A stretch of DNA of 64,000 nt, from NCBI GenBank assembly GCA_900469955.1, contig UBYX01000026.1:1-64000 (forward strand), in the 5' to 3' direction. The notes below the pieces were generated by a model. That model saw nothing but the letters and a program-made list of their open reading frames with translations. It searched no databases and was not told where the DNA came from. The position numbers and the translations under genes are program-made. This DNA comes from Hyphomicrobiales bacterium. GTDB taxonomy: Bacteria > Pseudomonadota > Alphaproteobacteria > Rhizobiales > Rhizobiaceae. Of this stretch, positions 15,797-23,187 are shown piece by piece. How positions within the stretch are numbered: the first letter of the stretch is position 1; every line of letters begins with the position of its first letter.

Positions 15797-16075
15797 GCTC
15801 GTCTCCGTTTTCGGAATTCGAGACGGATGAAGACGGATCGATCTCACCCTGCCCTCTGAATGGGCCGACGCTTCCGGGAAAAACCCCCGGGCATTCGCGT
15901 CTTTCTCGTCGGTGCGCCTGTTGAAAAGCGCAGGGACATTTCGCATTGACGGCCGGTTCCGCCTGAGCCGGCCGGGAATGGGATGGCCCTCAAGACATAC
16001 ATGAACGCGAGGGCCACCCGGAACTCGAAGCCCCGGCAACACACGCCGGTTATGCTGAATTTCGCCAGAACGGCA

Positions 16076-16090
16076 TTAACAGTCAGTTAA
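16076..16090. promoter_or_regulatory. CtrA box TTAA-N7-TTAA
   Basis: TTAACAGTCAGTTAA matches the full CtrA consensus with exact 7-bp spacing, 363 bp upstream of the DUF2336 gene. Confidence 0.6.
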
Positions 16091-16277
16091 TGCTAAATTA
16101 CCACTTACTACCGATGCTTACCTGTTGTCTGCAGCAGAAACGTAGTCGCGATTTCCTGGTGGAGCGGGCGCAGCGGGCCCATGCGTCTTTCGGCTCCGCT
16201 TGTGAAACAACAGACCACCAAAAAATGACAGGCGTATCGATACGAACCGTCTTCACCGACCGTTAACTCTCAGAGGG

Positions 16278-16292
16278 TTAGCATACGGTTAA
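16278..16292. promoter_or_regulatory. CtrA-like box TTAG-N7-TTAA
   Basis: TTAGCATACGGTTAA differs from the CtrA consensus by one base and keeps the 7-bp spacing. An additional GTTAAC half-site lies at 16262-16267. The box is 162 bp upstream of the DUF2336 gene. Confidence 0.5.
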
Positions 16293-16453
16293 ACCAAGGC
16301 GTCCCGCGAGGCAGATTTTACGGCTGCGCAAGCGGCAGCGCCGCCGGGAGTTCCCCAGGAAAGGTACGATGACAGCATCAGGCAAGCCCCGACGGCCCAC
16401 CTGAAGGCTTCACGGCACCTCATGAGTTGTATTGCGTCGATGTGAGTTTGCCT

Positions 16454-17488
16454 GTGACGAATGAGTTCCGCGACCTCGAAAGGCCCCGTGCCATGCGTAA
16501 GAAGGATGTGGTGCTGATGGCCACCGTGACTGTTTTCGAAAGCCTGCCGCACCCGACGCGGTCGGAGCTTCGACAGTTCGCAGAGCTTTTCGTCCCGCTC
16601 TTTTCCGCTTCCTCCGAAGAAGCCCGCCGCGAGGCTGTCGCGGCCCTTTCCCAATGCAGGAACGTGCCGCCCGCCGTCGCCTTCTTCATCGCCAGCCAGC
16701 CGATTTCGATCGCCGCGCCTTTCCTCACCTCCTCCGGTTGCCTCTCCGACGAGACGCTGATCACCATCGCCCGCACCCAGGGTGAAGCGCATGCGCGGGC
16801 GATCGTCCGCCGCGAGGTGCTGTCGCCCACCGTCATCGACGCACTGGTCGGGCTGCGCCACAACCGCACCGCCCGGCCTCTCGAAACGCCCGCGGCGGAA
16901 GCGGAAGCTGCCGCGTCCGTTGAGGACACGGCGGCTGCCGAGCGGCTGACTCGGGAAGAAGACCTGCGCCAGCGCATCAAGGCGCTCGCCAGCCATATCG
17001 ACCGTCCGGCTCACGACCGGCTCGGCCTGCGCACCCTCTCGCCGATCCAGGAAGCCCTGCTGGTGCGCTTCGCGCGTGACCGGGAGGCCGGCCTTTTCGC
17101 AACCGTTCTCGCCGACTCCCTTTCGGCAAGCCTCTGGCTGTCCGAGCGGATCATGCTGGATATTTCCGGCCAGCAGCTCGCCACCACGCTCAAAGGCCTT
17201 GCGATGCGGGAGGAGGATGCGATCTTCATCCTGCAGCGGATCTACGATCATCTCGGGAGCACCGAGGACGGCCTCGCGCGCGCAGAAAAGCTCTGGAACT
17301 CGCTGGACGAGGACGAGTGCGGCAAGCGGATCGAGGCCTGGCGCCGGGCCGACAGCTATACCTATGCCGAGCCGCAACGGCAGCCGGCCGCAGCCAACGA
17401 GACGAAAGAGCACGAGGCCGAACCGCGCATCGTCCGCACCAGCGCCAGCCTCCGGCGCTCGACGGCCGCCGTCCACCGGGCTCGCTAG
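16454..17488 (+). CDS. DUF2336 domain protein
   Basis: About 344 residues, soluble and helical, with repeated Ala/Leu-rich helices (SSEEARREAVAALSQ, PISIAAPFLTSSGCLSDETLITIART) typical of DUF2336, a HEAT-like alphaproteobacterial family. The C-terminal third is charged and Ala-rich. The start is uncertain: GTG 16454 is chosen, but earlier in-frame starts exist at 16427 and 16442. CtrA-type sites upstream suggest cell-cycle-linked expression. Confidence 0.75.
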   Translation: MTNEFRDLERPRAMRKKDVVLMATVTVFESLPHPTRSELRQFAELFVPLFSASSEEARREAVAALSQCRNVPPAVAFFIASQPISIAAPFLTSSGCLSDETLITIARTQGEAHARAIVRREVLSPTVIDALVGLRHNRTARPLETPAAEAEAAASVEDTAAAERLTREEDLRQRIKALASHIDRPAHDRLGLRTLSPIQEALLVRFARDREAGLFATVLADSLSASLWLSERIMLDISGQQLATTLKGLAMREEDAIFILQRIYDHLGSTEDGLARAEKLWNSLDEDECGKRIEAWRRADSYTYAEPQRQPAAANETKEHEAEPRIVRTSASLRRSTAAVHRAR

Positions 17489-17495
17489 ACCAGGA

Positions 17496-17837
17496 TCAGG
17501 CCGGCTTCACCACCTCGAAGAGATCGGCGACGTCGTCGGTCTCCAGCTCCACGAGCCAGAGATCGGGATCGAAGCGAAGCTCGCGCGACAGGATCTCGCG
17601 GACGGCATCCGGCTCCGCCTTGTCCGCCCTCACCTCGAATTTGCGCTGCCCGTCGTCCTCACCGAAGAAATTCTGCGGTGCCGGAGCATAGAGCGTTTCC
17701 AGCCCGTCGCGAAAGCGGTGGCGGATGAAGACGGCGCCGGCCTCCTCCGCACCCTTCTTTTCAACGGCGGCAAAACCACCGAGCCCGAAGACGCGGCGGA
17801 TCAGGGCGGAGACGAAGATATGGGATTTCAGGCGCAT
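17496..17837 (-). CDS. DUF1491 family protein
   Basis: A 113-residue protein starting MRLKSHIFVSALIRRVFGLGGFAAVEKKG, which I recognise as DUF1491, a conserved small alphaproteobacterial family of unknown function. No signal or membrane segment is seen. A GTG three bases earlier (17840) is an alternative start. It is divergent from the GIY-YIG gene and shares the operator-rich region 17887-17933. Confidence 0.85.
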   Translation of the reverse strand: MRLKSHIFVSALIRRVFGLGGFAAVEKKGAEEAGAVFIRHRFRDGLETLYAPAPQNFFGEDDGQRKFEVRADKAEPDAVREILSRELRFDPDLWLVELETDDVADLFEVVKPA

Positions 17838-17886
17838 CACCCCTCTTACGGCGGATAGTCGGTCAGCGCAAATGGCGCGGCTTCCA

Positions 17887-17933
17887 TTTTACCCGGGTAT
17901 AATCTTGCAATAATTTTATCCGGGTGATATTGC
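17887..17933. promoter_or_regulatory. Tandem CCGGGT operator repeats
   Basis: Two direct imperfect copies, TTTTACCCGGGTATAATC.. (from 17887) and TTTTATCCGGGTGATATTGC (from 17914), lie between the divergent DUF1491 and GIY-YIG genes. The first contains the perfect palindrome TACCCGGGTA and a TATAAT -10-like element (17898-17903). A dimeric repressor binding two sites 27 bp apart is a reasonable reading. Confidence 0.5.
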
Positions 17934-17955
17934 GGTCCTCGAATGAGGAAACGAC

Positions 17956-18291
17956 ATGACCATGATCGACAGGAAAGCGGCGATCGCCGCCTATAAGGAA
18001 AGAAAAGCTCCCGCCGGCATCTATGCGATCCGTTGCGCGTCCACCGGGCAGCAATGGGTCGGCCGGGCGGCGGATCTCGACAAGATCAGAAACCGCATCT
18101 GGTTCACGCTGCAGCACGGGAGCCACGTCAGCAAAAGCCTGCAGGCGGCCTGGGACGCTCACTCCGCCGAGGACTTCGAATTCAGGCCGCTGGAGGAGAT
18201 CGATGAGGAGCTGACGGGTTATCTGAAGGACCGGACGCTGAAGGACCGCCTCACCCACTGGGCTTTCGAGCTGGGTGCCGAGCTGACCTGA
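17956..18291 (+). CDS. GIY-YIG nuclease family protein
   Basis: A 111-residue protein with the GIY-YIG core AGIYAIRCASTGQQWVGRAADL near residues 20-41, then a single-domain remainder. It resembles small stand-alone GIY-YIG proteins of alphaproteobacteria, whose DNA substrates are unknown. The second motif is WVG rather than YIG, which is within family variation. The ATG at 17956 has GAGGAAACGAC upstream. Confidence 0.8.
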   Translation: MTMIDRKAAIAAYKERKAPAGIYAIRCASTGQQWVGRAADLDKIRNRIWFTLQHGSHVSKSLQAAWDAHSAEDFEFRPLEEIDEELTGYLKDRTLKDRLTHWAFELGAELT

Positions 18292-18405
18292 GGGGCTGGC
18301 GGCGCCTCCTGGCCTCAAACTCTGCGCCCCTCTTTCCTTTCCTGCGCCGCACCATAGTTTAAGCGCTGTGCCATTAAGGCATTGTCTTAAAAAAGGAGTT
18401 GGGGC

Positions 18406-18573
18406 TTGGGTACTTCCGTTCTCATCAGCATGCTGATCACGTTCCTGGTGATCGTTCTGGTTCTCTATCTCATCGCGCGCCTGCCGATCGACGGACGCGC
18501 GAAACAGATCGCCCGTATCATCGTCATCCTAATCGGTATCATCTCGCTTCTGAAATATCTCGCCGTATTCTGA
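18406..18573 (+). CDS. Small two-helix membrane protein (Thivi_2564-like)
   Basis: A 55-residue protein starting at TTG 18406, with AAAGGAG at 18392-18398. It has two hydrophobic helices (LISMLITFLVIVLVLYLIA and IARIIVILIGIISLLKYLAVF) joined by a short turn RLPIDGRAKQ. This matches the pattern of the Thivi_2564 family of tiny membrane proteins. The function is unknown. Confidence 0.65.
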   Translation: MGTSVLISMLITFLVIVLVLYLIARLPIDGRAKQIARIIVILIGIISLLKYLAVF

Positions 18574-18631
18574 TCGGGCTTGCGGCCGGACCGCCTCTTC
18601 AAGTCGAGAGGGTCCGGCCGAGTTCGCTTTA

Positions 18632-19024
18632 TCACATTGGGAGTGCCGCCACGCGGCGATGCTCCTGCGTCACCCCGTCGTAACCCCAGGCGTCCGCCTG
18701 CACTTCCCGCACGATGATATAGGTCGCGATCGAGAGGTCGCCGAGATTCTCCTTCAGCAACGCATCCATGGCTTTGATGAAGCGTTCCTTTTCGTCAGGC
18801 GTATTGGTACCGAGCGTCACATTGGCCTCCACGTGAGCTGCAACGGACAGCGGCTCGCCGCCGACCGTCCAGCCGTCGAGGCCGACCTCTTCCAGAAGGA
18901 CGGCGGTCACTTCCCGCCGCTTGCGCATGATCGTGTTCATGAAGGTCGTGGTTTCCTGCTGGATGCGGCGCTTGGCTTCCGGGTCCAGGCGTGTGCCGGC
19001 GATGATAACATGGACGAAGGGCAT
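18632..19024 (-). CDS. Tautomerase family protein
   Basis: A 130-residue protein that begins MPFVHVIIAG. After Met removal the N-terminal Pro is the catalytic base of the 4-oxalocrotonate tautomerase superfamily. The length is twice that of 4-OT, suggesting a fused double-motif form (cis-CaaD/MSAD class). The divergent LysR gene may control it. The ATG at 19024 is required for the Pro-1 chemistry. Confidence 0.82.
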   Translation of the reverse strand: MPFVHVIIAGTRLDPEAKRRIQQETTTFMNTIMRKRREVTAVLLEEVGLDGWTVGGEPLSVAAHVEANVTLGTNTPDEKERFIKAMDALLKENLGDLSIATYIIVREVQADAWGYDGVTQEHRRVAALPM

Positions 19025-19076
19025 TGGTTCTTCCTTTCGAATTTGGTTGACGAAGACATCATCGGCCTTCACAATC

Positions 19077-19119
19077 GTTTTGAAAATCGCGAAGTTTAGA
19101 ACTCATAGTTTTGAAAATC
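19077..19119. promoter_or_regulatory. Paired GTTTTGAAAATC repeats between tautomerase and LysR genes
   Basis: The 12-mer GTTTTGAAAATC occurs at 19077-19088 and again at 19108-19119, 31 bp apart (three helical turns). Each contains the dyad TTTT-G-AAAA. This is what a LysR-type regulator bound between divergent genes would use. Confidence 0.5.
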
Positions 19120-19128
19120 TCAACAATT

Positions 19129-19995
19129 ATGCTGCCGCTCAATCTCGACATCGACCTGCTGCGGAGTTTCACGCTCGGCATGGAACTCGGCAGTTTCGCC
19201 AAGGCGGCAGACAGGCTCGGCCGGTCTCCTTCGGCCATCAGCCTGCAATTGAAGAAGCTGGAAGAGCAGGTCGGCGAGACGCTGTTGCAAAAGCAGGGGC
19301 GCGGGCTGGTGCTCACCGAAGCGGGCGAGATCCTGCTCGGCTATGCGCGACGGATCCTCGAACTCAACGACGAGGCGCGGGCGGCCGTTCGCAGCGCCGC
19401 CAAACTCGAGGGCTGGGTGAAGATCGGCGTACCGCAGGATTTTGCCGAAACCTGGCTGCCCGCCCTGCTCGGCCGCTTTTCGAAAAACCATCCGCGCGTG
19501 CGGGTGGAAGCGCGCGTCGACCGGGGCTCGAGCATGGTGCAGTCGATCGAGAAAAGCGAACTCGATGTCGCTCTGACCTGGGGGGCGCTCGGAAATCCCC
19601 GCTCGGAAATCGTCGCGCGCCGCGAGGTCGCCTGGATCGGCGCGGAGAATTTCCGCCGCGACCCCGGTGAAGCACTGCCGGTGGTGGCCTTCGACGCGCC
19701 CTGCGCATTCCGGAAAGCAGCCGTCGACGCGCTGGATCGCGAGGGCATCGCCTGGCGGCCCGCCTTTGCCAGTCCGAGCCTCACGGGGCTCTGGGCGGCG
19801 GTGACCGCAGGCCTCGGGGTGACGCCGCGCATCATGGAGGGAAAGCCCGCCCATCTTGTTGCACTCGACCCGGGCAGGACGGGGCTGCCGGCGCTCGGCG
19901 AGATCGAGCTTGCGCTGCATACGGCCGAAAGCCGGCTCGCGCCGCCCGTCGACGAGCTTAAACGGCTGCTGCTGGAGGCGGTGACGGTGCACTGA
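19129..19995 (+). CDS. LysR-family transcriptional regulator
   Basis: A 288-residue regulator. The N-terminal winged HTH (LDIDLLRSFTLGMELGSFAKAADRLGRSPSAISLQLKKLEEQVG spans about residues 5-48) is followed by a periplasmic-binding-protein-like effector domain. It is divergent from the tautomerase gene, the usual LysR-target arrangement. The effector is unknown. The ATG at 19129 is chosen over the TTG at 19111. Confidence 0.9.
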   Translation: MLPLNLDIDLLRSFTLGMELGSFAKAADRLGRSPSAISLQLKKLEEQVGETLLQKQGRGLVLTEAGEILLGYARRILELNDEARAAVRSAAKLEGWVKIGVPQDFAETWLPALLGRFSKNHPRVRVEARVDRGSSMVQSIEKSELDVALTWGALGNPRSEIVARREVAWIGAENFRRDPGEALPVVAFDAPCAFRKAAVDALDREGIAWRPAFASPSLTGLWAAVTAGLGVTPRIMEGKPAHLVALDPGRTGLPALGEIELALHTAESRLAPPVDELKRLLLEAVTVH

Positions 19996-20489
19996 CGAGA
20001 CTCAAGGCAGCCAATGCTGTTGTGAGCAGCCAGGGGAATCGGCATTCGAGAGCGGTGTCGTCGCGGCCCCTGACAATTTTCCACAGCTATTGCGCCGAAG
20101 AAGCAGGGGGAGAGCATCGGAAGCCCGGAGAATTAAAAGGCGACTTCGAAACTGCCCACCGTAAGGTAGCTCATGCTAATATCTGGAAGGACATTCCCAT
20201 CGTCTGGCATCAATGAAAGAAAATTCATGAACGCCGGGACAAATCAGATCGGACCGGGGAAATTAATTTCGCGCGCCTTCTCGCCAGCGACGGCATGCGG
20301 GCGCAGGAACTGGCGAAACCTGCGGCCAAGCTGCTGATTTTCGCCCAAAAACATTTTCTTTCGGTTGTCTGCCTACCTCTTTAGGCTGAGTTGCGCTGCC
20401 AGGGGGACTCTTCCAATTTGCCTAGGCCAATCGGGCTAATCCGGGTCCGTCTGGCGATATTTGAGGCCGATCAGGAGGGGCACAGCGAT
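19996..20489. other. Intergenic region without a convincing gene
   Basis: In these 494 bp I see no conserved protein, RNA gene or strong terminator. Short open frames lack ribosome-binding sites. A coding-like stretch near 20235-20380 (containing GEINFARLLASDGMRAQELA) could be a gene remnant, but I cannot identify it. Confidence 0.4.
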
Positions 20490-20738
20490 ATGAAATTTTT
20501 TCTTCACGTGGATGAGCAGAAGGGTTTCATTCACGATCTCGAAGGCATCGATTTTCCCTCCGTCGAGAAAGCCATTGTCGAGACCTTCCTCGGCATCCGC
20601 GATATTGCCGCGGACTGCCTGAGGAGCGGTGAAGAACTGACACTCCATGCCATAGCCATCGCCGACGAATCCGGTTTCGTCTTCGCAACGATCACCTCGC
20701 ACGACGCCTTGCAGGGCATTCTCCCGGCGTTCAGCTGA
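20490..20738 (+). CDS. DUF6894-like small protein
   Basis: An 82-residue acidic protein (MKFFLHVDEQKGFIHDLEGIDFPSVEKAIVE...) starting at ATG 20490 with AGGAGGGG upstream. The pattern of a short beta hairpin, then DLEG and an Ala-rich helix is that of the DUF6894 family, common and multi-copy in Rhizobiales. The function is unknown. Confidence 0.7.
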   Translation: MKFFLHVDEQKGFIHDLEGIDFPSVEKAIVETFLGIRDIAADCLRSGEELTLHAIAIADESGFVFATITSHDALQGILPAFS

Positions 20739-20801
20739 AGCCTGTTTGATAACGAGGTCTCAAGGGGCAATGGTCCGGCCGATGACCGGCATATTCGAAG
20801 C

Positions 20802-20966
20802 CTAGCCGAAGCACCTGAGGGACAGGAGATCATCGAGGGTCGGTTCATAGCCGAACAGCAGGCGGCTCCATACCGGCCTGGTCGCGAAGATCACCATCAC
20901 GGCAAAGCCGCACCAGATCAGCGCTACCCCATAGGGTGTGCGGGCGTATTCGGCTAGCTTTTCCAC
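20802..20966 (-). CDS. Small single-pass membrane protein
   Basis: A 54-residue protein starting at GTG 20966, overlapping the end of the DUF2243 gene by 13 bases. One membrane helix (GVALIWCGFAVMVIFA) is followed by a cytoplasmic-looking tail. There is no Shine-Dalgarno, so translation would depend on coupling to the upstream gene. The family is not recognised. Confidence 0.45.
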   Translation of the reverse strand: MEKLAEYARTPYGVALIWCGFAVMVIFATRPVWSRLLFGYEPTLDDLLSLRCFG

Positions 20967-21463
20967 CGGGCCACCGTCTGCTGCGCCCGCTCTTCCTTCT
21001 TTCCAGCACGGACGAGCAGCCCGCCCCCGACGATCATGGCCGCACCCCATATCAGAAACCCGATATCCCAATAGATGCGGGACGACTCTGGGACGGTTTC
21101 ATTGACATGGTGGATGCCGAGCATCTGGTGATCGATCAGCCCCTCGACGCAGTTGAAGACACCAAAGCCGATCAGCATGGTGCCGACGAAGAGCCTGCTC
21201 GACCAATAGAGATGACGGCGGTGGGCATGACGCCAAAGGATGAACAGGCCGGCCACGACAAAAAGATAGGTGCTGCTATGGAATATGCCGTCCCAGAACG
21301 TGTTCAGCTCCAGGTTTTCCACGGTGGAGACCGGATACCAGGAACTGAGCATATGATGCCACTGGAGCACCTGATGCAGGACGATGCCGTCGAAAAAACC
21401 TCCGAGGCCGAGACCAAACAGGATACCGGCGGAGATAGGAAAGGTTCTTTCGTGCGGCTCCAT
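20954..21463 (-). CDS. DUF2243 membrane protein
   Basis: A 169-residue protein with four predicted membrane helices and several conserved-looking histidines (DGIVLHQVLQWHHMLS, HSSTYLF, WRHAHRRH). This is the DUF2243 signature. The His spacing suggests metal or haem binding, but no function is established. The ATG at 21463 has AGGAGAG upstream. It is divergent from the KaiC-like gene. Confidence 0.82.
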   Translation of the reverse strand: MEPHERTFPISAGILFGLGLGGFFDGIVLHQVLQWHHMLSSWYPVSTVENLELNTFWDGIFHSSTYLFVVAGLFILWRHAHRRHLYWSSRLFVGTMLIGFGVFNCVEGLIDHQMLGIHHVNETVPESSRIYWDIGFLIWGAAMIVGGGLLVRAGKKEERAQQTVARWKS

Positions 21464-21678
21464 AGGCAAAACGCTCTCCTGTTCTCTTTTTTTCGCGAAC
21501 TTGTTGAACGCCCGCGCGTTCCATCACCATGTCTGAAAATCAGGATGGTGCGGTTGTTTGCCGCGCGAAAAGCCAATGCTGAAAGGAAAAAAATGCCATT
21601 TCATTTTGGAACGGCCGCAAAAGCTCAGCTTGCCGCCAAAGACTTCCGCCCTAATTTTTGCCTGACCCAGGAGGAAGT

Positions 21679-23187
21679 ATGAACGAAGTCTTGAGTAAAA
21701 AAGCAAAGACCGGCGTCCAGGGGCTGGACGATATACTGTCGGGCGGGTTTACACGACGCCATGTTTTCCTGCTTGAAGGATCACCAGGTACAGGCAAAAC
21801 GACAATCGCACTGCAGTTCCTCATGGAAGGGGCAGAACTCGGGGAGCGCTGCCTCTATATAAGCCTCTCGGAAACTGAGGAAGAGCTGCGAGACAGCGCT
21901 CTGTCGCACGGAATTGAAATTGACGAGCGGGTCGAGATTTTCGAGCTCGTGCCCCCCGAAAGCCTGCTCGACGCCGATCAGCAGCAGAGCCTGCTATACT
22001 CATCCGACCTCGAACTTGGCGAAACGACCAAGCTCATATTTGAAGCCTTCGAGCGCGTAAAACCGGCCAGGGTGGTTATCGACAGCCTTTCCGAAATCCG
22101 ACTGCTTGCCCAGAGTTCGCTACGCTATCGTCGACAGATTCTTGCGCTGAAGCACTTCTTCTCGCGCTCGGATGCTACGGTGCTGCTTCTTGACGACATG
22201 ACCGCGGATCACATGGACAAGACCGTGCACAGCGTTGTCCACGGTGTCCTCCATCTGGAGCAGCTTGCTCCGGACTATGGAGCGGAGCGCCGACGGCTTC
22301 GCGTCATCAAATATCGCGGTCAATCTTTTCGCGGGGGCTACCACGACTTCGTGATCAGGACTGGCGGCGTGATGGCGTTTCCCCGCCTACGCGCGATCGA
22401 GCATAGGCTAGGCTTCGAGCGCAGCACGCTTTCGAGCGGCGTTCGTGAGTTGGACGACCTTCTCGGCGGCGGGGTCGAGCGTGGATCGAGCACGCTTCTG
22501 ATCGGTCCGGCGGGTACGGGCAAGAGCCTCTTTGCCCTCCAGTTCGTCGATGCGGCAGTCAAACGTGGAGAGAAAGCCGCCGTTTTTATCTTCGATGAAG
22601 AACTGGGCCTTCTGTTTTCGCGGATCAAGCCGATGGGAATCGATCTTGAAAAGATGCGTGACGACGACCTGATCCACATCGAGCAGCTGGACGCGGCCGA
22701 ATTGTCACCGGGTGAGTTCGCTCAGCGGGTCAGGGATCGGGTTGCGAGCTTCGATGCAAAAACCGTGGTCATCGACAGCGTCAATGGCTATCAGGCGTCG
22801 ATGCCGGAGGAAAATGCGCTCATCCTTCACGTGCACGAACTGCTTCAGTATCTGAACCGGCAAGGTACCAATACTTTCCTGACTGTTGCGCAGCATGGTC
22901 TGGTCGGTGATATGAAGTCACCCGTGGATGTCACGTATCTCGCCGATACCGTGATCCTGCTTCGCTATTTCGAGGCCGTGGGTAAAGTACGCCGCGCGGT
23001 TTCTGTGATCAAGAAACGGACCGGCAAACACGAGGAGACTATTCGCGAATACCGTATTGGCGAGGGGGGATTGACCTTGGGCGAGCCGCTTTCGGACTTT
23101 CAGGGTGTCCTCCGGGGCGTGCCGACATTCGTAGGCAAGAGCCAGCCTTTGCTGCAGAACCCAGAAGAGGACGGCGACCATTCCTAA
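21679..23187 (+). CDS. KaiC-like double RecA-domain ATPase
   Basis: A 502-residue protein with two tandem KaiC/RecA domains. Walker A motifs are GSPGTGKTT (Lys40) and GPAGTGKS (Lys282), and Walker B-like strands are RVVIDSLSE and TVVIDSVNG. Catalytic acidic pairs occur near ETEEE and DEE. In the second domain, the Ser-Thr autophosphorylation pair of cyanobacterial KaiC aligns by eye with Thr419-Tyr420 in DVTYLADT. There is no kaiA or kaiB nearby. The next gene, a hybrid kinase, overlaps by 8 bases, so the two probably signal together. The ATG has AGGAGGAAGT upstream. Confidence 0.88.
   Translation: MNEVLSKKAKTGVQGLDDILSGGFTRRHVFLLEGSPGTGKTTIALQFLMEGAELGERCLYISLSETEEELRDSALSHGIEIDERVEIFELVPPESLLDADQQQSLLYSSDLELGETTKLIFEAFERVKPARVVIDSLSEIRLLAQSSLRYRRQILALKHFFSRSDATVLLLDDMTADHMDKTVHSVVHGVLHLEQLAPDYGAERRRLRVIKYRGQSFRGGYHDFVIRTGGVMAFPRLRAIEHRLGFERSTLSSGVRELDDLLGGGVERGSSTLLIGPAGTGKSLFALQFVDAAVKRGEKAAVFIFDEELGLLFSRIKPMGIDLEKMRDDDLIHIEQLDAAELSPGEFAQRVRDRVASFDAKTVVIDSVNGYQASMPEENALILHVHELLQYLNRQGTNTFLTVAQHGLVGDMKSPVDVTYLADTVILLRYFEAVGKVRRAVSVIKKRTGKHEETIREYRIGEGGLTLGEPLSDFQGVLRGVPTFVGKSQPLLQNPEEDGDHS

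Larger units (their letters stand above)
15797..16453. other. Long intergenic region with hairpins and CtrA-type boxes
   Basis: I see no convincing gene in these 657 bp. There is a GC-rich hairpin near 15952-15975 (CGGCCGG with CCGGCCG) and a TGGCCCTC/GAGGGCCA inverted repeat near 15982-16016. The A+T-rich part from 16070 onward contains two CtrA-like sites and several TTAA half-sites, so it probably holds the promoter of the DUF2336 gene. A non-coding RNA is possible but not shown. Confidence 0.5.

Noticed and set aside
20022..20216. Short plus-strand frame after the LysR gene
   Set aside because: No initiation signal and unlike coding sequence; possibly remnant DNA.
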